A DNA stretch of 64,000 nt, from the IMG/VR virus record IMGVR_UViG_3300030085_002431, positions 1 to 64,000 of that record, one strand, 5' to 3'. Of the stretch, positions 19,201-29,300 are shown in pieces. Origin of the DNA: a virus. Below the pieces are notes generated by a model, which saw only the letters and a list, made by a program, of their open reading frames with translations, searched no databases and was not told the DNA's origin. The number at the start of each line of letters is the position of its first letter. Position 1 is the first letter of the stretch. Position numbers and translations under genes: made by a program.

Positions 19201-21776
19201 TCACAGAGTTTTTAGTTGAAGTTGAAGAAATTTTGACTGACAAGTTTAGTGGTTTTTATCCAGGACAATTTATTCAATTTGATGATATTAGTAGATTCTT
19301 CAATGGTTCTAAGAGGAAGTTTACTTTAACTGTTACTCAAGCAGGAGAAACTGAGATTTTGAGTCTTAAAATAGACCCAACTAGTGATTTGGACCTTGCA
19401 CAGAACATGTTTGTTTATATTAATGATATTCTGCAAGCACCAAATGATGCATATGATTTTGATGGTTCAAGGATTGTATTTACTGAAGCACCTGTACCTA
19501 ATTCTAAATGTACAATATTGTACTATAGAGGTTCAGATTTAGATGTTGAGCAAGTAGACCCACCAAGAACCATTAAAGAAGGTGATTCAGTGCAAATTGC
19601 TGACAATGCTTTTGATGTTAAAGATAGACCACAATTCCCCCGTGTGGTGAAAAGAATTGTATCAGCAAATTCACTTGATACATTTACATATGATAGTATC
19701 GGAATTAACACGGACCCTGATGCAGAACGTCCTGTAAACTGGTATAAGCAGACTGAAGATAAGATTATAAATGGAGTTCTTTATTCCAAAGCTAGACCTG
19801 ATTTAAAATCTCGTGTAGAACCAACAGCAAAGTTAATTAAACCATTAACTGCTGGAGCACAAGAAATATACGTTGATAATGCATATCCATTATTTGTTGA
19901 TGTTGATCAGTTATCAGAAGATATCAATAATGTAAAGGTGGTTGATACTGGTGATGTTAGACCTGCAATTAGTTCTGCAACTGTTTCTGCAGCATCGACA
20001 GTATCTGGAATTTCTATTATTGATGGTGGACAGGGATTCTACAGAACTGCAAATCCAGTTGTTGCAATTTCATCAGCAATTATAAGTAAAAAAGACCCAA
20101 TTTATGGTTGGGTTGGAATTTCAACTAACTCTGGCATATCAACAACTAATACATTTAATGATATTGTTATTGGAGAACCAATAGTTGCAGTTGGTTCTAG
20201 TGGTGTTCTTGGAATTTCTACTAATGGATTTGAATGGGCAGAAGAATATATTGGATATGGAAATACAATCAATTTTAATTCCGTTGCAGTTGCAGCAACA
20301 TCAACATTCTTTGTTGCAGGTAATAATAAGAAACTAGTTGTAAATACTGGTATTAATACTGGATTTACTAGTGCTTGGACAGAACTTAGATTACTTAAGG
20401 AAACTCCTGTCATTGGTTTACCAGACCCTGTTATTTCATTCAGCACATATAATGGAAACTTCTTTAGTGTTGTTCACTCAGAATTCCACAATTCCACAGT
20501 TGTAGTTGGAGATTCTAATGGAATCTTTAGTGGTGTAGGTATTGGTACTACTTCATTCTTTGAAAGAACACCCCCAACTTTTGCCAATTACAGTGCTGTT
20601 GCAACAAATGGTCAAACATTTGTTGGGGTTGGTGACAATGCTACCATCATATACTCTACTGATGGTGGATTTATCTGGGCAGTCATCCCACCAATACCAT
20701 CAACAAGAGATTTTAACGATGTAATTTGGGCAGAAGATAAGTTCATTGCTGTAGGTGATAATGGAACTATTTTTACATCAACTTCTGGGTTCACAAATTG
20801 GAATAGAGTTATTCCAAATATAACTGACCACCTTATTAAAATTAAGTATGAATATGGTGTTTATGTTGCAATTAATCAGAGTGGTGAAATTTTATTCTCA
20901 CTAGACCTTGAATATTGGACTATTAGAGAAACAAATCAAACCGAAACAGTAAGTGATGTTGCATTTATTCCTGTTCCCGAACCTGCATACTCTAGACCCG
21001 CATCAGTGCAGGTTGTAAATGAAGACGGTAGATTTATTCTTGTTGGTGCTGCAGGGACAATTATGTATGCTGATCCTGTATACAACAGAGCAACAGCAGT
21101 TGCAACATTGACTAATGATGCTATTACAAGTGTAGATATTGTCAATCCAGGATTTGGATATTTAACACCACCACCTGTAATGATTGAGTCTGGATCACCT
21201 CTACAAGAAGAGATATTCTCAATCAAGGCAGAAGGTGATTTTGGTGAGATTGTTCATGTTGGAATAGGAAATACATTCATTGACTTCAAACTTAAGTCCG
21301 AAGAATATGATAATGCTACCTTGGGTATTGGATATTCATCATTAAACACTTTTGGAATTACAAATTCTCAAATTTCAGAAGGTGATTACTTTATAATTAC
21401 CAATAGTAATAGCACTATTGGTTCTGCATTGACAGGAATAACAACTAGTTCTGGTGGTTTAAATAACTATGCAGAATCTGTTGTTGGAACTGCATACACA
21501 ACATTGGATGGTGTGTATAGAGCAGAAAGAGTCAGTGCTCCTCATGCAGGAATTGTAACTGTAAGGTGTATGTTTGCTCTACAGAATGGTGGTGCAATTC
21601 AAGTTAACACAAGTAACAATACCGATGGAATACATGGAAAATATTCATGGGGTAAGATTTTTGGTTATCAAAACCGAGCAATATTCTCACCAAAACATTT
21701 CAATGTCAACACTATGAATGGTCTTACTGGTATTTCTACATCATCTGATGTATTCAGAACCAGAGGTCTAAAGTAA
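16299..21776 (+). CDS. Large virion structural protein with propeller-like segment, 1,825 aa
   Basis: A beta-rich structural protein that shares the 'GxGY..PPxI' repeats of the 2,594-residue protein (GGTGYDSNDPPKIEV, GFGSGYRQPPLITL, NPGFGYLTPPPVMI). At about residues 688-868 there is a duplicated module: each copy has a 'GD/K-(I/V)-A-(D/N)NS' strand and a PRSTDP motif. Residues about 1265-1600 hold blades of a BNR/propeller type: FVGVGDNATIIYSTDGG, FIAVGDNGTIFTSTSG, and FILVGAAGTIMYAD. This resembles sialidase-like or HCF136/YCF48-like propellers. It has no catalytic signature, signal peptide or membrane segment. It sits between fibre-type genes and gp8, so it is probably part of the baseplate periphery or a fibre. 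No T4 equivalent is recognised. Confidence 0.7.
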   Translation: MRTVPGSGAQFTPIFNSDYGVESFTIGAGGTGYDSNDPPKIEVQDTNPPVTEGVFFPIIRSGEIVRIAVLESGFGYSPLTVNEGTKVGIATTSFVESSLLVRTGVGSEVSVSVAGTESHIIMDVQGSDGTSILENGYNKTITQTGYAGTSAPVVPDGSGNQNAFYGFTHPFEAYKTSGIGTGAKFNVFIVYASLGDGSAISTSIVLREGGRNYAVGDTVSIAGTYMGGQTPLNDLSFTVNTVANTRIPAEANAVYSNLEATTEVGSGTSARFEVARDGLGDISRIDVEYGGVGYALTSLLKIEGTQVGGLSPADDIFLSPRELGADTLPSKVYVQKLDDNNFTVSGLSTSARLDITSVGTGVHSFEYPDSDESTIISIDNIVQNSLYRRDLNVGLAQTVGFTDDKIYLTGVSSITVADTIQIGTEYFKINTMGIGATNEIGVTRGYLGTKTNYHPVGTAITIHRGDYNVVKDQIHFTTAPYGPTGPEGLKINSSFSGRAFSRRFDPGTPNDKNVIFDDLSTQFVGSSSTEFFLRSNEQPVVGVYTNTNTVLASGVDVNNHPLIFINNIPQISGTDFTVDSASGENRLRFLTGSPSAGKIVRTGITSGIGYAPLIGAGATVSIAGGQVTGITLRGFGSGYRQPPLITLDSSTGTGAAFTCTVGAGGTLTGISVLSPGSGYPENRYANISTSTYTPSTGLLSITSPNHGVETGDSVKIADNSIIFTCTSDGNSSQVTYPRSTDPASNKWLPATKVDDDTIEVNVGSSNFVYFTPTGANYDPATGVMELTIGSHSLAANTKIKLANNSLTFTCDKDGNTTQHQYPRSTDPYYDTSIVIDSVTATTITINVGAAAPSDQYAHTFVSALPFSVISGGNYPHTFVNALPNALVIEVETVDVNIGIPSNYFKVPLVYSDGSTGNGEGASADIVVGNSGDIISFQMYDPGEFYAVGDILTPDTSSNGLVTSTSGTFTEFLVEVEEILTDKFSGFYPGQFIQFDDISRFFNGSKRKFTLTVTQAGETEILSLKIDPTSDLDLAQNMFVYINDILQAPNDAYDFDGSRIVFTEAPVPNSKCTILYYRGSDLDVEQVDPPRTIKEGDSVQIADNAFDVKDRPQFPRVVKRIVSANSLDTFTYDSIGINTDPDAERPVNWYKQTEDKIINGVLYSKARPDLKSRVEPTAKLIKPLTAGAQEIYVDNAYPLFVDVDQLSEDINNVKVVDTGDVRPAISSATVSAASTVSGISIIDGGQGFYRTANPVVAISSAIISKKDPIYGWVGISTNSGISTTNTFNDIVIGEPIVAVGSSGVLGISTNGFEWAEEYIGYGNTINFNSVAVAATSTFFVAGNNKKLVVNTGINTGFTSAWTELRLLKETPVIGLPDPVISFSTYNGNFFSVVHSEFHNSTVVVGDSNGIFSGVGIGTTSFFERTPPTFANYSAVATNGQTFVGVGDNATIIYSTDGGFIWAVIPPIPSTRDFNDVIWAEDKFIAVGDNGTIFTSTSGFTNWNRVIPNITDHLIKIKYEYGVYVAINQSGEILFSLDLEYWTIRETNQTETVSDVAFIPVPEPAYSRPASVQVVNEDGRFILVGAAGTIMYADPVYNRATAVATLTNDAITSVDIVNPGFGYLTPPPVMIESGSPLQEEIFSIKAEGDFGEIVHVGIGNTFIDFKLKSEEYDNATLGIGYSSLNTFGITNSQISEGDYFIITNSNSTIGSALTGITTSSGGLNNYAESVVGTAYTTLDGVYRAERVSAPHAGIVTVRCMFALQNGGAIQVNTSNNTDGIHGKYSWGKIFGYQNRAIFSPKHFNVNTMNGLTGISTSSDVFRTRGLK

Positions 21777-21791
21777 CTATAACATTTATCC

Positions 21792-21799
21792 ACTAAATA
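21792..21799 (+). promoter_or_regulatory. Late promoter motif (ACTAAATA)
   Basis: ACTAAATA lies 21 bases before the gp8 start, in the 44-base gap after the 1,825-residue gene. It is a relaxed match to TATAAATA, with the same spacing and the same downstream AAAGAAAAGTAT as the motif at 10512. Confidence 0.5.
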
Positions 21800-21820
21800 A
21801 AAGAAAAGTATCCAAGTAAA

Positions 21821-23386
21821 ATGCCTGCTATAATTACTGAGCAATTCAGAGTGATGAATGCCGAAACTTTTGTAAACAGTTTAGTTTCGGTGGGTAACAC
21901 TGCTAACATTTATTATACTTTTATTGGTCAACCAAATAGCTTGGATTCTCAAGCTGGTGGTTCTCCCAATTGGGGAACAGGACCTTCACCGTTAGACGGA
22001 TTTGAAGAGGAAAATGCTATAAAAGAAACTATTCTTGCAATGAAGAAGGTGACAAAGCAAGATGTTAGAAGAATGGTTCGTAAGGTAAGCTGGGTTTCTG
22101 GTTCTACCTATGAAATGTATCGTCATGACTACAACATCTATAGTCAGACTCCAGTAACAAATCAACCAAATCTTTATTCCTCAAATTTTTATGTCATTAA
22201 TGAGGATTTCCGAGTTTATGCTTGTTTGCAAAATGGTACTGACCCAGAGAATCCTAAGGGTAGACCATCTTTTGATCAACCAAGTTTTGTAGACTTAGAA
22301 CCAAGACCAGCAGGAACGAGTGGTGATGGTTATATTTGGAAGTACTTATTTACAGTAAAACCATCAGAGATTGTAAAATTTGACTCTATTGAATTTATTC
22401 CTGTTCCTGAAGATTGGGGAACGACAGGAGAATCCATCTCTACAAAAAATAATGCTGTAGATGGTAAGGTAGAAATTATTACTATTACCAGTAGAGGTAT
22501 TGGATATCAACCAATTTCAAAATCATTCACCAATATTCCTATTTTAGGTGATGGTGAGGGAGGAAAAGCAACCATTACTGTTGATTCTTTTGGTAAAGTT
22601 TCTGAAGTATTTGTTACTGATGGTGGTAAAGGATATACCAAAGGAATTATTGAATTCCAACCAGGTGCTCCTGGAATTCCATCTGAGCTATCAAACTCTG
22701 GTTCACTAGCAACGTTTGATGTAATTATTCCACCAAAAGGTGGTCATGGATATGATATTTACAGAGAACTTGGTGCATATAGGGTTCTAGTTTATTCTCG
22801 TTATCAAACAGATGAGTCAAATCCAGATATTATCTTAGGTAATGATTTTGCTAGAGTTGGAATTATAAAGAATCCAATGATTCTTGGTAGTGATACAGAG
22901 AAACTCACCACTGGTGAAGTAAGTGCTCTAAATTCTTTAAGATTGACAGGAGTTACCACACAAACAACTTACCCAGTAGATTCTATTATTACTCAAACTA
23001 CTGGTTTGGGTGTAACTGCTATTGGTTATGTTGCTTCTTGGGATGATGTTACTGGTGTATTGAAGTATTATCAACCAGTAGGATTAGCAACAGCTGGTGT
23101 AAATTATAAAATCAATAAGTTTACATCCACACCCTCTGGTGGTGGTTCTTTCAGTATAAATTGCCCTAAGATTGTAGGTCCAGCACTCAGCATAGATACT
23201 GACTTTACGGGTATTAGCACTGTAATAAATAATAGGACATATCAGTTGGGCAGCAACTTTGTGGCTGGAATTTCGTCAGCAGAGTATAACAAAAAATCTG
23301 GTGAAATAATCTATATCGATAATAGAAAAGCAATTCCAAGGTCCACAAGCCAAAAAGAAGATATTAAAATCGTACTGGAGTTCTAA
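21821..23386 (+). CDS. 8: Baseplate wedge protein, gp8-like
   Basis: A 521-residue protein related to T4 gp8 (334 residues), a wedge protein that binds gp7, gp6 and gp10. The recognisable stretch is the first 200 residues: ITEQFRVMNAETFVNSL at the start, the aromatic-rich VSWVSGSTYEMYRHDY region, VYACLQNG, and the signature SGDGYIWKYLFTVKPSE followed by EFIPVPEDW, which matches the 'GDGYVWEYLFEIPP' block of T4 gp8. The C-terminal part is longer than T4's and carries GxGY repeats (GRGIGYQP, GGKGYTKG) shared with the giant neighbours. It is followed after six bases by the DUF4815 gene. Confidence 0.8.
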   Translation: MPAIITEQFRVMNAETFVNSLVSVGNTANIYYTFIGQPNSLDSQAGGSPNWGTGPSPLDGFEEENAIKETILAMKKVTKQDVRRMVRKVSWVSGSTYEMYRHDYNIYSQTPVTNQPNLYSSNFYVINEDFRVYACLQNGTDPENPKGRPSFDQPSFVDLEPRPAGTSGDGYIWKYLFTVKPSEIVKFDSIEFIPVPEDWGTTGESISTKNNAVDGKVEIITITSRGIGYQPISKSFTNIPILGDGEGGKATITVDSFGKVSEVFVTDGGKGYTKGIIEFQPGAPGIPSELSNSGSLATFDVIIPPKGGHGYDIYRELGAYRVLVYSRYQTDESNPDIILGNDFARVGIIKNPMILGSDTEKLTTGEVSALNSLRLTGVTTQTTYPVDSIITQTTGLGVTAIGYVASWDDVTGVLKYYQPVGLATAGVNYKINKFTSTPSGGGSFSINCPKIVGPALSIDTDFTGISTVINNRTYQLGSNFVAGISSAEYNKKSGEIIYIDNRKAIPRSTSQKEDIKIVLEF

Positions 23387-23392
23387 AGTCAA

Positions 23393-26300
23393 ATGCCACA
23401 AAATACTAATTTAAATGTATCTCCATACTTTGATGATTTTGATGCAGACAAAAATTATCAAAGGGTATTATTCAAACCAGCAACTCCTTTACAGGCAAGA
23501 GAATTAACGACTTTACAGTCTATTCTACAAAATCAAATTGAGAAATTTGGACAGCACTTTTTCAAAGAGGGTTCTGTTGTAATACCTGGACAGGTTTCTT
23601 ATGACTCACAATATACTTCTGTTCAAATTGATGAGTCTCACTTAGGTGTTCCAATATCACTTTATATTGAAAACTTAGTTGGAAAAACGATTAGAGGAGA
23701 AAATAGTGGTGTTACTGCAAAAGTAGAAAATTTTATCACTAAAACACAATCAGATAGAGACAATTTTACATTATATCTCAAATATCAGAGTTCAAGTGAA
23801 AATGACTTCTCTACAAATACATTTGTAGATGGTGAAAATCTGGTAGCAGAAGAGGATATTTTTTATGGGATATCCGCAATTAGAGAAGGTTCCACTTTTG
23901 CTACTACAATTATCCAAAATTCTACTTCAGTAGGATCTGCTGCAAAAATTGCTGCTGGAGTATATTTTATTAGGGGATTTTTTGTAGAGGTAACTCCACA
24001 AACTGTAATTTTAGACCAATACGATAACACACCATCTTATAGAGTTGGATTGCTAATCAATGAAGAGTTAGCAGTTGCATCTAACTCTTATAATGATTTA
24101 TTTGATAATGCACAGGGTTTTTCTAACTTTTCAGCACCTGGTGCAGATAGACTAAAATTTGGCCTTACTCTAATCAAAAAAGAGATAGACGATTTTAATG
24201 ACGAAAACTTTGTTGAACTCATAAGAATTGAAGAAGGAGTTTTACAAGAGTTTGTAAAAGATAGTTTCTATAACTTAATCAGAGATGAATTAGCAAGAAG
24301 AACTTATGATGAATCTGGTGATTATTATGTAAGACCATTCTCTCTTACTGTAAAAAACTCATTAAATGATAGAATTGGAAATGATGGTGTTTTCAATGAA
24401 ACTCAATCTACGAAATCTGGAAATACTCCAAGTGATGATTTAGGTTCATTATTAGTTTCTCCTGGTAAAGCAGTTGTTCGTGGTTATTCACTTGAAACTA
24501 TTGATACCACTATTGTTGATTTTGACAAGCCAAGAACCACAGCAAAAGCAGAAAATCAGGCAATTCCATTTAGTGTAGGAAGACAAATCTTTGTCAACAA
24601 TGTTAACGGTTCTGCACCAGTTGGATTTGGAACTACTTCACAAGTAAGTCTTTTTGATACTAGAACTGATTCAGCAGGAACATCCTCTGGTCAAAAAATT
24701 GGTGTTGCAAGATTATATGATCTAAAACTTAGAAATGCAGAGTATCAAGATGCATCAACTCAATTTGAAGCATCTTTGTATGATGTTCAAACATACACAG
24801 TCTTATTGCTGAATACATCCACTAATTTGGACAAATCAACTTATGTTGAAGGAAAATCTAGTGGTGCTAGTGGGTTTGTTGTTGAAGATGTAGTTGCTTC
24901 TAATCAAGTAAAACTTTATCAAGTATCAGGTACATTTAAAAAAGAGGAATCATTATCGTTTAATGGAATTGCTGATGGTAGAATAATTACAAATATTCGT
25001 GATTATTCATTATCAGATGTTCATCAAATTGTTGGTGACAACTACACTGCTGGTCTTGGAACATTTACTGCAGACCCAGTTTTATCACAATCGACTACTC
25101 TTACAGAACCTGGTGCTCAATTCACCATTAGTGCAGATACTTTAGGTGTCAGTACAGTAACAAGTTCAAGTCCAAATCCATTTGTTGGAATCAAGACTGG
25201 TGATATTGTTTCATATACAAAGCAGGGATTTACCATTCCTACTTTCAATAAAGTTACACAAGTAACAGCAAGTGCATTGCGAATTGGAGCAGTTAGTGAT
25301 TTATCCAATATTAATGATGGTGCTCTTCCCTCAGCTGCGATAACTTCTAGTGATTTTAAAAAGGTTTCTCTTGAAGTTTTGAATACTTCAAATGCCTTCT
25401 TATATGCTAAGTTAAACAATAAAAATGTTGAGAGTTTAGATTTAAGCACTTCTTCTATAATTGTTAGAAAATCATATAAGATTACAGTATCAGCAAATGC
25501 ATATTCTGCTACTTTAGAATCTGATATTGATTTAACATTAGAACCATTTGATGAAGAAGATTACACCCTTGCATTTACTGGTGGAACTGTAGAGTCATTA
25601 AACAACCAAAAAGTTGCAGTTTCTGGAAGAACAATTTCTCTTGCTGGTTTAAGTGGCAATGGTGATGCTATTTTAACAGTAACATATAAGAAGGTAAACA
25701 CTACAGAAAAAGCAAAAATTTATAACAGATGTGAAAGTTTGGTTATTGCTGGTTCAAACCAAACTTCATCTGGTATTGGAAGAACTACACTAAATGATGG
25801 TCTTCAAATCAACAATTACTATGGTTTGAGAGTACAGGATAAAATTATCTCACTGAATATTCCAGATGTAGTTGATGTTCTTGGAATTTATGAATCGGGA
25901 ACTACAAGTGATCCAGTTCTCCCAAGAATTCACTTTAGTGCATTAAATTCAAGCATTGGAAATCTAATTAAAGGTGAGAAAATAATTGGTTCTAATACTG
26001 GAGCAGTTGCAGCATTTGTGTCTTCTGATGGTATAAACAGTGTTGAAATTGTTTATCTGAACGAGAATAGATTTGCACTAAATGAAGAAGTAACTTTCCA
26101 GGAAACTAATATTGTCGGAACAATTAATGCCGTTGATGTTGGTGATAAAAATATCAAAGATAACTTTATTTTAGATAATGGGCAAAGACCAGAAATTTAC
26201 GATTATTCTAGATTAATTAGAAAATCTCAAGTATCTTCACCAACTAAGAAGATTAGAGTAATTTATAACTGCTATAGTATTTCTTCTTCATCTGAAGGTG

Positions 26301-29300
26301 ATTTTGTATCTGTAGATTCTTATGGAAGAGACAGATACGGAAATGACATCTCAACAATCAATGGTGTTAGAAACTCCGACATGATTGATTTGAGACCAAG
26401 AGTAACGTCTTTTAATCCAGACGCAGCAGATAAATCCCCATTTGAATTTAATGCAAGATTGTTTGCATTAAATGCCAACTCTTCAAATTCTATCGTAGCA
26501 AAAGATAGAACAATTAATTTATCATATAACTACTATCTACCTAGAATTGATAAATTATTCCTCACTAAAGAGGGAACATTTAGTCTCAATTCAGGTATAC
26601 CATCACTATCACCAAAAGCACCTAACAAGTTAGATTCTGCTCTTGAAGTTGCAACGATATATTATCCAGCATATCTTTACAATGTTAAAGATGTAAGAGT
26701 ATCACTATCTACACATAAGAGATATACCATGAAGGATATCTCTAGAATTGAAGATAGATTATCTAATGTTGAATTCTACAGTTCTCTATCATTGTTAGAG
26801 ACAGATACGAAAAATCTTACTATTAGAGACCCTAAAACTGGCCTTGATAAATTTAAGTCAGGTTTCTTTGTTGATAACTTTAAGTCATATGATGGTGGTG
26901 ATTTGTCAAACCCAGTCTACAGGGCATCTGTAGATACTGCTTATGGTTATCTGAGACCACAACACTATACAACTGCTGTTGACTTGGTTGTTGGTTCTGA
27001 GGCAATTATTGGTATTGGCACTACGTCAAATCCAGATGTTGATTTGCGATTTGCAACAGACTTAGGAAATAGCAACGTCAAGAGAATTAATGATGTTGTT
27101 ATGCTTGACTATACCGATAAGGTGTTTATTGAAAATAAGTTTGCAACTAGAGTAGAAAATGTCAACCCATTCAACACACCAAGTTGGATTGGTAGTATTG
27201 AACTCAATCCATCTACAGATACTTGGGTAGAAACAAGAAGAACTCAAAGAACTGATGATGTTGAAGGTAATTTTGAAGCAACAATGACTCAATTGGGTGT
27301 TGATTCTAATACTGGACTATCACCAGTTAATTGGAATGCATGGGAAACAAATTGGGTCGGTGTTAGTAATGTTGAGGGTCCAGTTCTCACCCAAATTCAA
27401 AATGGTTCTAGAATTGTTGATACTAGCACTACTACTGACTGGTGGAGTAGAACAACAACTACTACCTGGGAAGATTCATTTACTCAATTTAGAAACGATA
27501 CTTTTACAACTACAACTGAACAATCCAGACAAGGAATTCAATTTGGTGTAAGTGAAAGATTTGATACTGTAAACCTTGGTGACAGACTAGTTTCTAGAGT
27601 ACTCATTACTTTGATGAGATCCAGAAATGTTGAAGCAGTTGCAAGAAGACTGAAACCAGTTACAAGATTCTTTGGATTCTTTGATAATACGGATGTAACT
27701 TCACTCATGGTTCCTAAACTTCTAGAAGTTAGGATGACCAGTGGCACATTTGAAGAAGGAGAGACTGTAACTGGTATTATTCCAGCATCAGGTGCAAATA
27801 GATCAATTACTTTCCGTCTTGCCCAACAAAATCATAAGTATGGTCCATATAATAATCCTACTGAAACATATAAAGAAAATCCATACAATACAAACAGCAC
27901 ATTATCAAATTCATACTCATCGACCTCTTCTGTCTTAAACGTTGACACTGCAAGTTTAGAAAACCAAGCAGACTCTAGATTCTTTGGTTCAGTTGCAAAG
28001 GGTATGCAACTTGTTGGTGCAAATAGTAATGCTGTTGCAGTAGTTTCTGACCTTAGACTTATTTCAGATTCTGCAGGAACTCTTATTTCTTCACTATTCA
28101 TTCCAGACCCAACTGTTCCATCAAATCCAACATTTGAGACTGGAACAAAGACTCTTGTTCTCACAACTAGTAGCACAAATAGTCAGATTGCTGGAATTTC
28201 TGACAGTATGGCAGAGGCAAACTTCACTTCGAGTGGAAATATTGATAATATTGAAAATACTACTCTTAGAATTAGAAATGCCGAAGTTGAGAGAAATATC
28301 AGAAATGATAATAGAACTCTAACAGAAACAGAGGATAGATTAGTTGCCAATACGATAACAACTAATAGATTAGAAACATCCAGAGTAAGAATTAGATGGT
28401 CCGATCCTCTTGCACAGACTTTCCAAGTTCTTGATAATAATGGAATATTCGTTACCAAGTGTGATGTTTACTTCCAATCCAAAGACCCTGGAAATGTTCC
28501 AGTTACATTGGAAATAAGAACATCAAAACTGGGACAACCTACACAAGAAATTCTACCATTTGCTGAAGTTAGCTTAGAATCATCTGAGGTTTCAATTTCT
28601 GATGATGCTTCCGTAGCAACAACATTTACTTTCCCCGCACCAGTATTCTTAGAAGGTGGTAATGATTATGCTATAGTCTTGCTTACAAACTCAAATGAAT
28701 ATAATGTCTGGATTTCCAGAATGACTGAGGTTGATATCTCGACAAGTAATAAACCAGAAGCAGAAAAAATTATTGTTTCCCAGCAACCATCTCTTGGTTC
28801 ACTATTTAAATCCCAAAATGGTGCTATATGGGAACCATCTCAACTTGAAGACCTTAAGTTTAATCTGTATAGAGCAGAATTTACTTCACAAACTGGAAGT
28901 TTCCGTTTCTATAATCCAAATCTGGGTGTTGGAAACAGACAAATTGCTTCATTAAGGGCAAATCCAATTGTTTCTTATGCAAAGGAAGTCTTAGTTGGCA
29001 TGTCTGGAACACTAACATCGACAGATGTTACTAATCTCATTCCAGGCACTTCAGTTTTCCAACAAAATTATCCAAACTTCTCAGGAAAACTTAAGAGTAT
29101 TGTTGGTACAGTTGGTATTGGTAGTGAACTATCAATTACCAATGCTGGAGTAGGATATACAGGAGATGCAACTTACACTAATGCACCATTGAAGACTATC
29201 AATGGTAATGGATTTGGTGGTAAAGTTAACCTTACTATTCAGGGTGGTGTTGCAGTAGCAGCAACAGTATCTATTGGTGGTACTGGTTATGCTATGGGAG

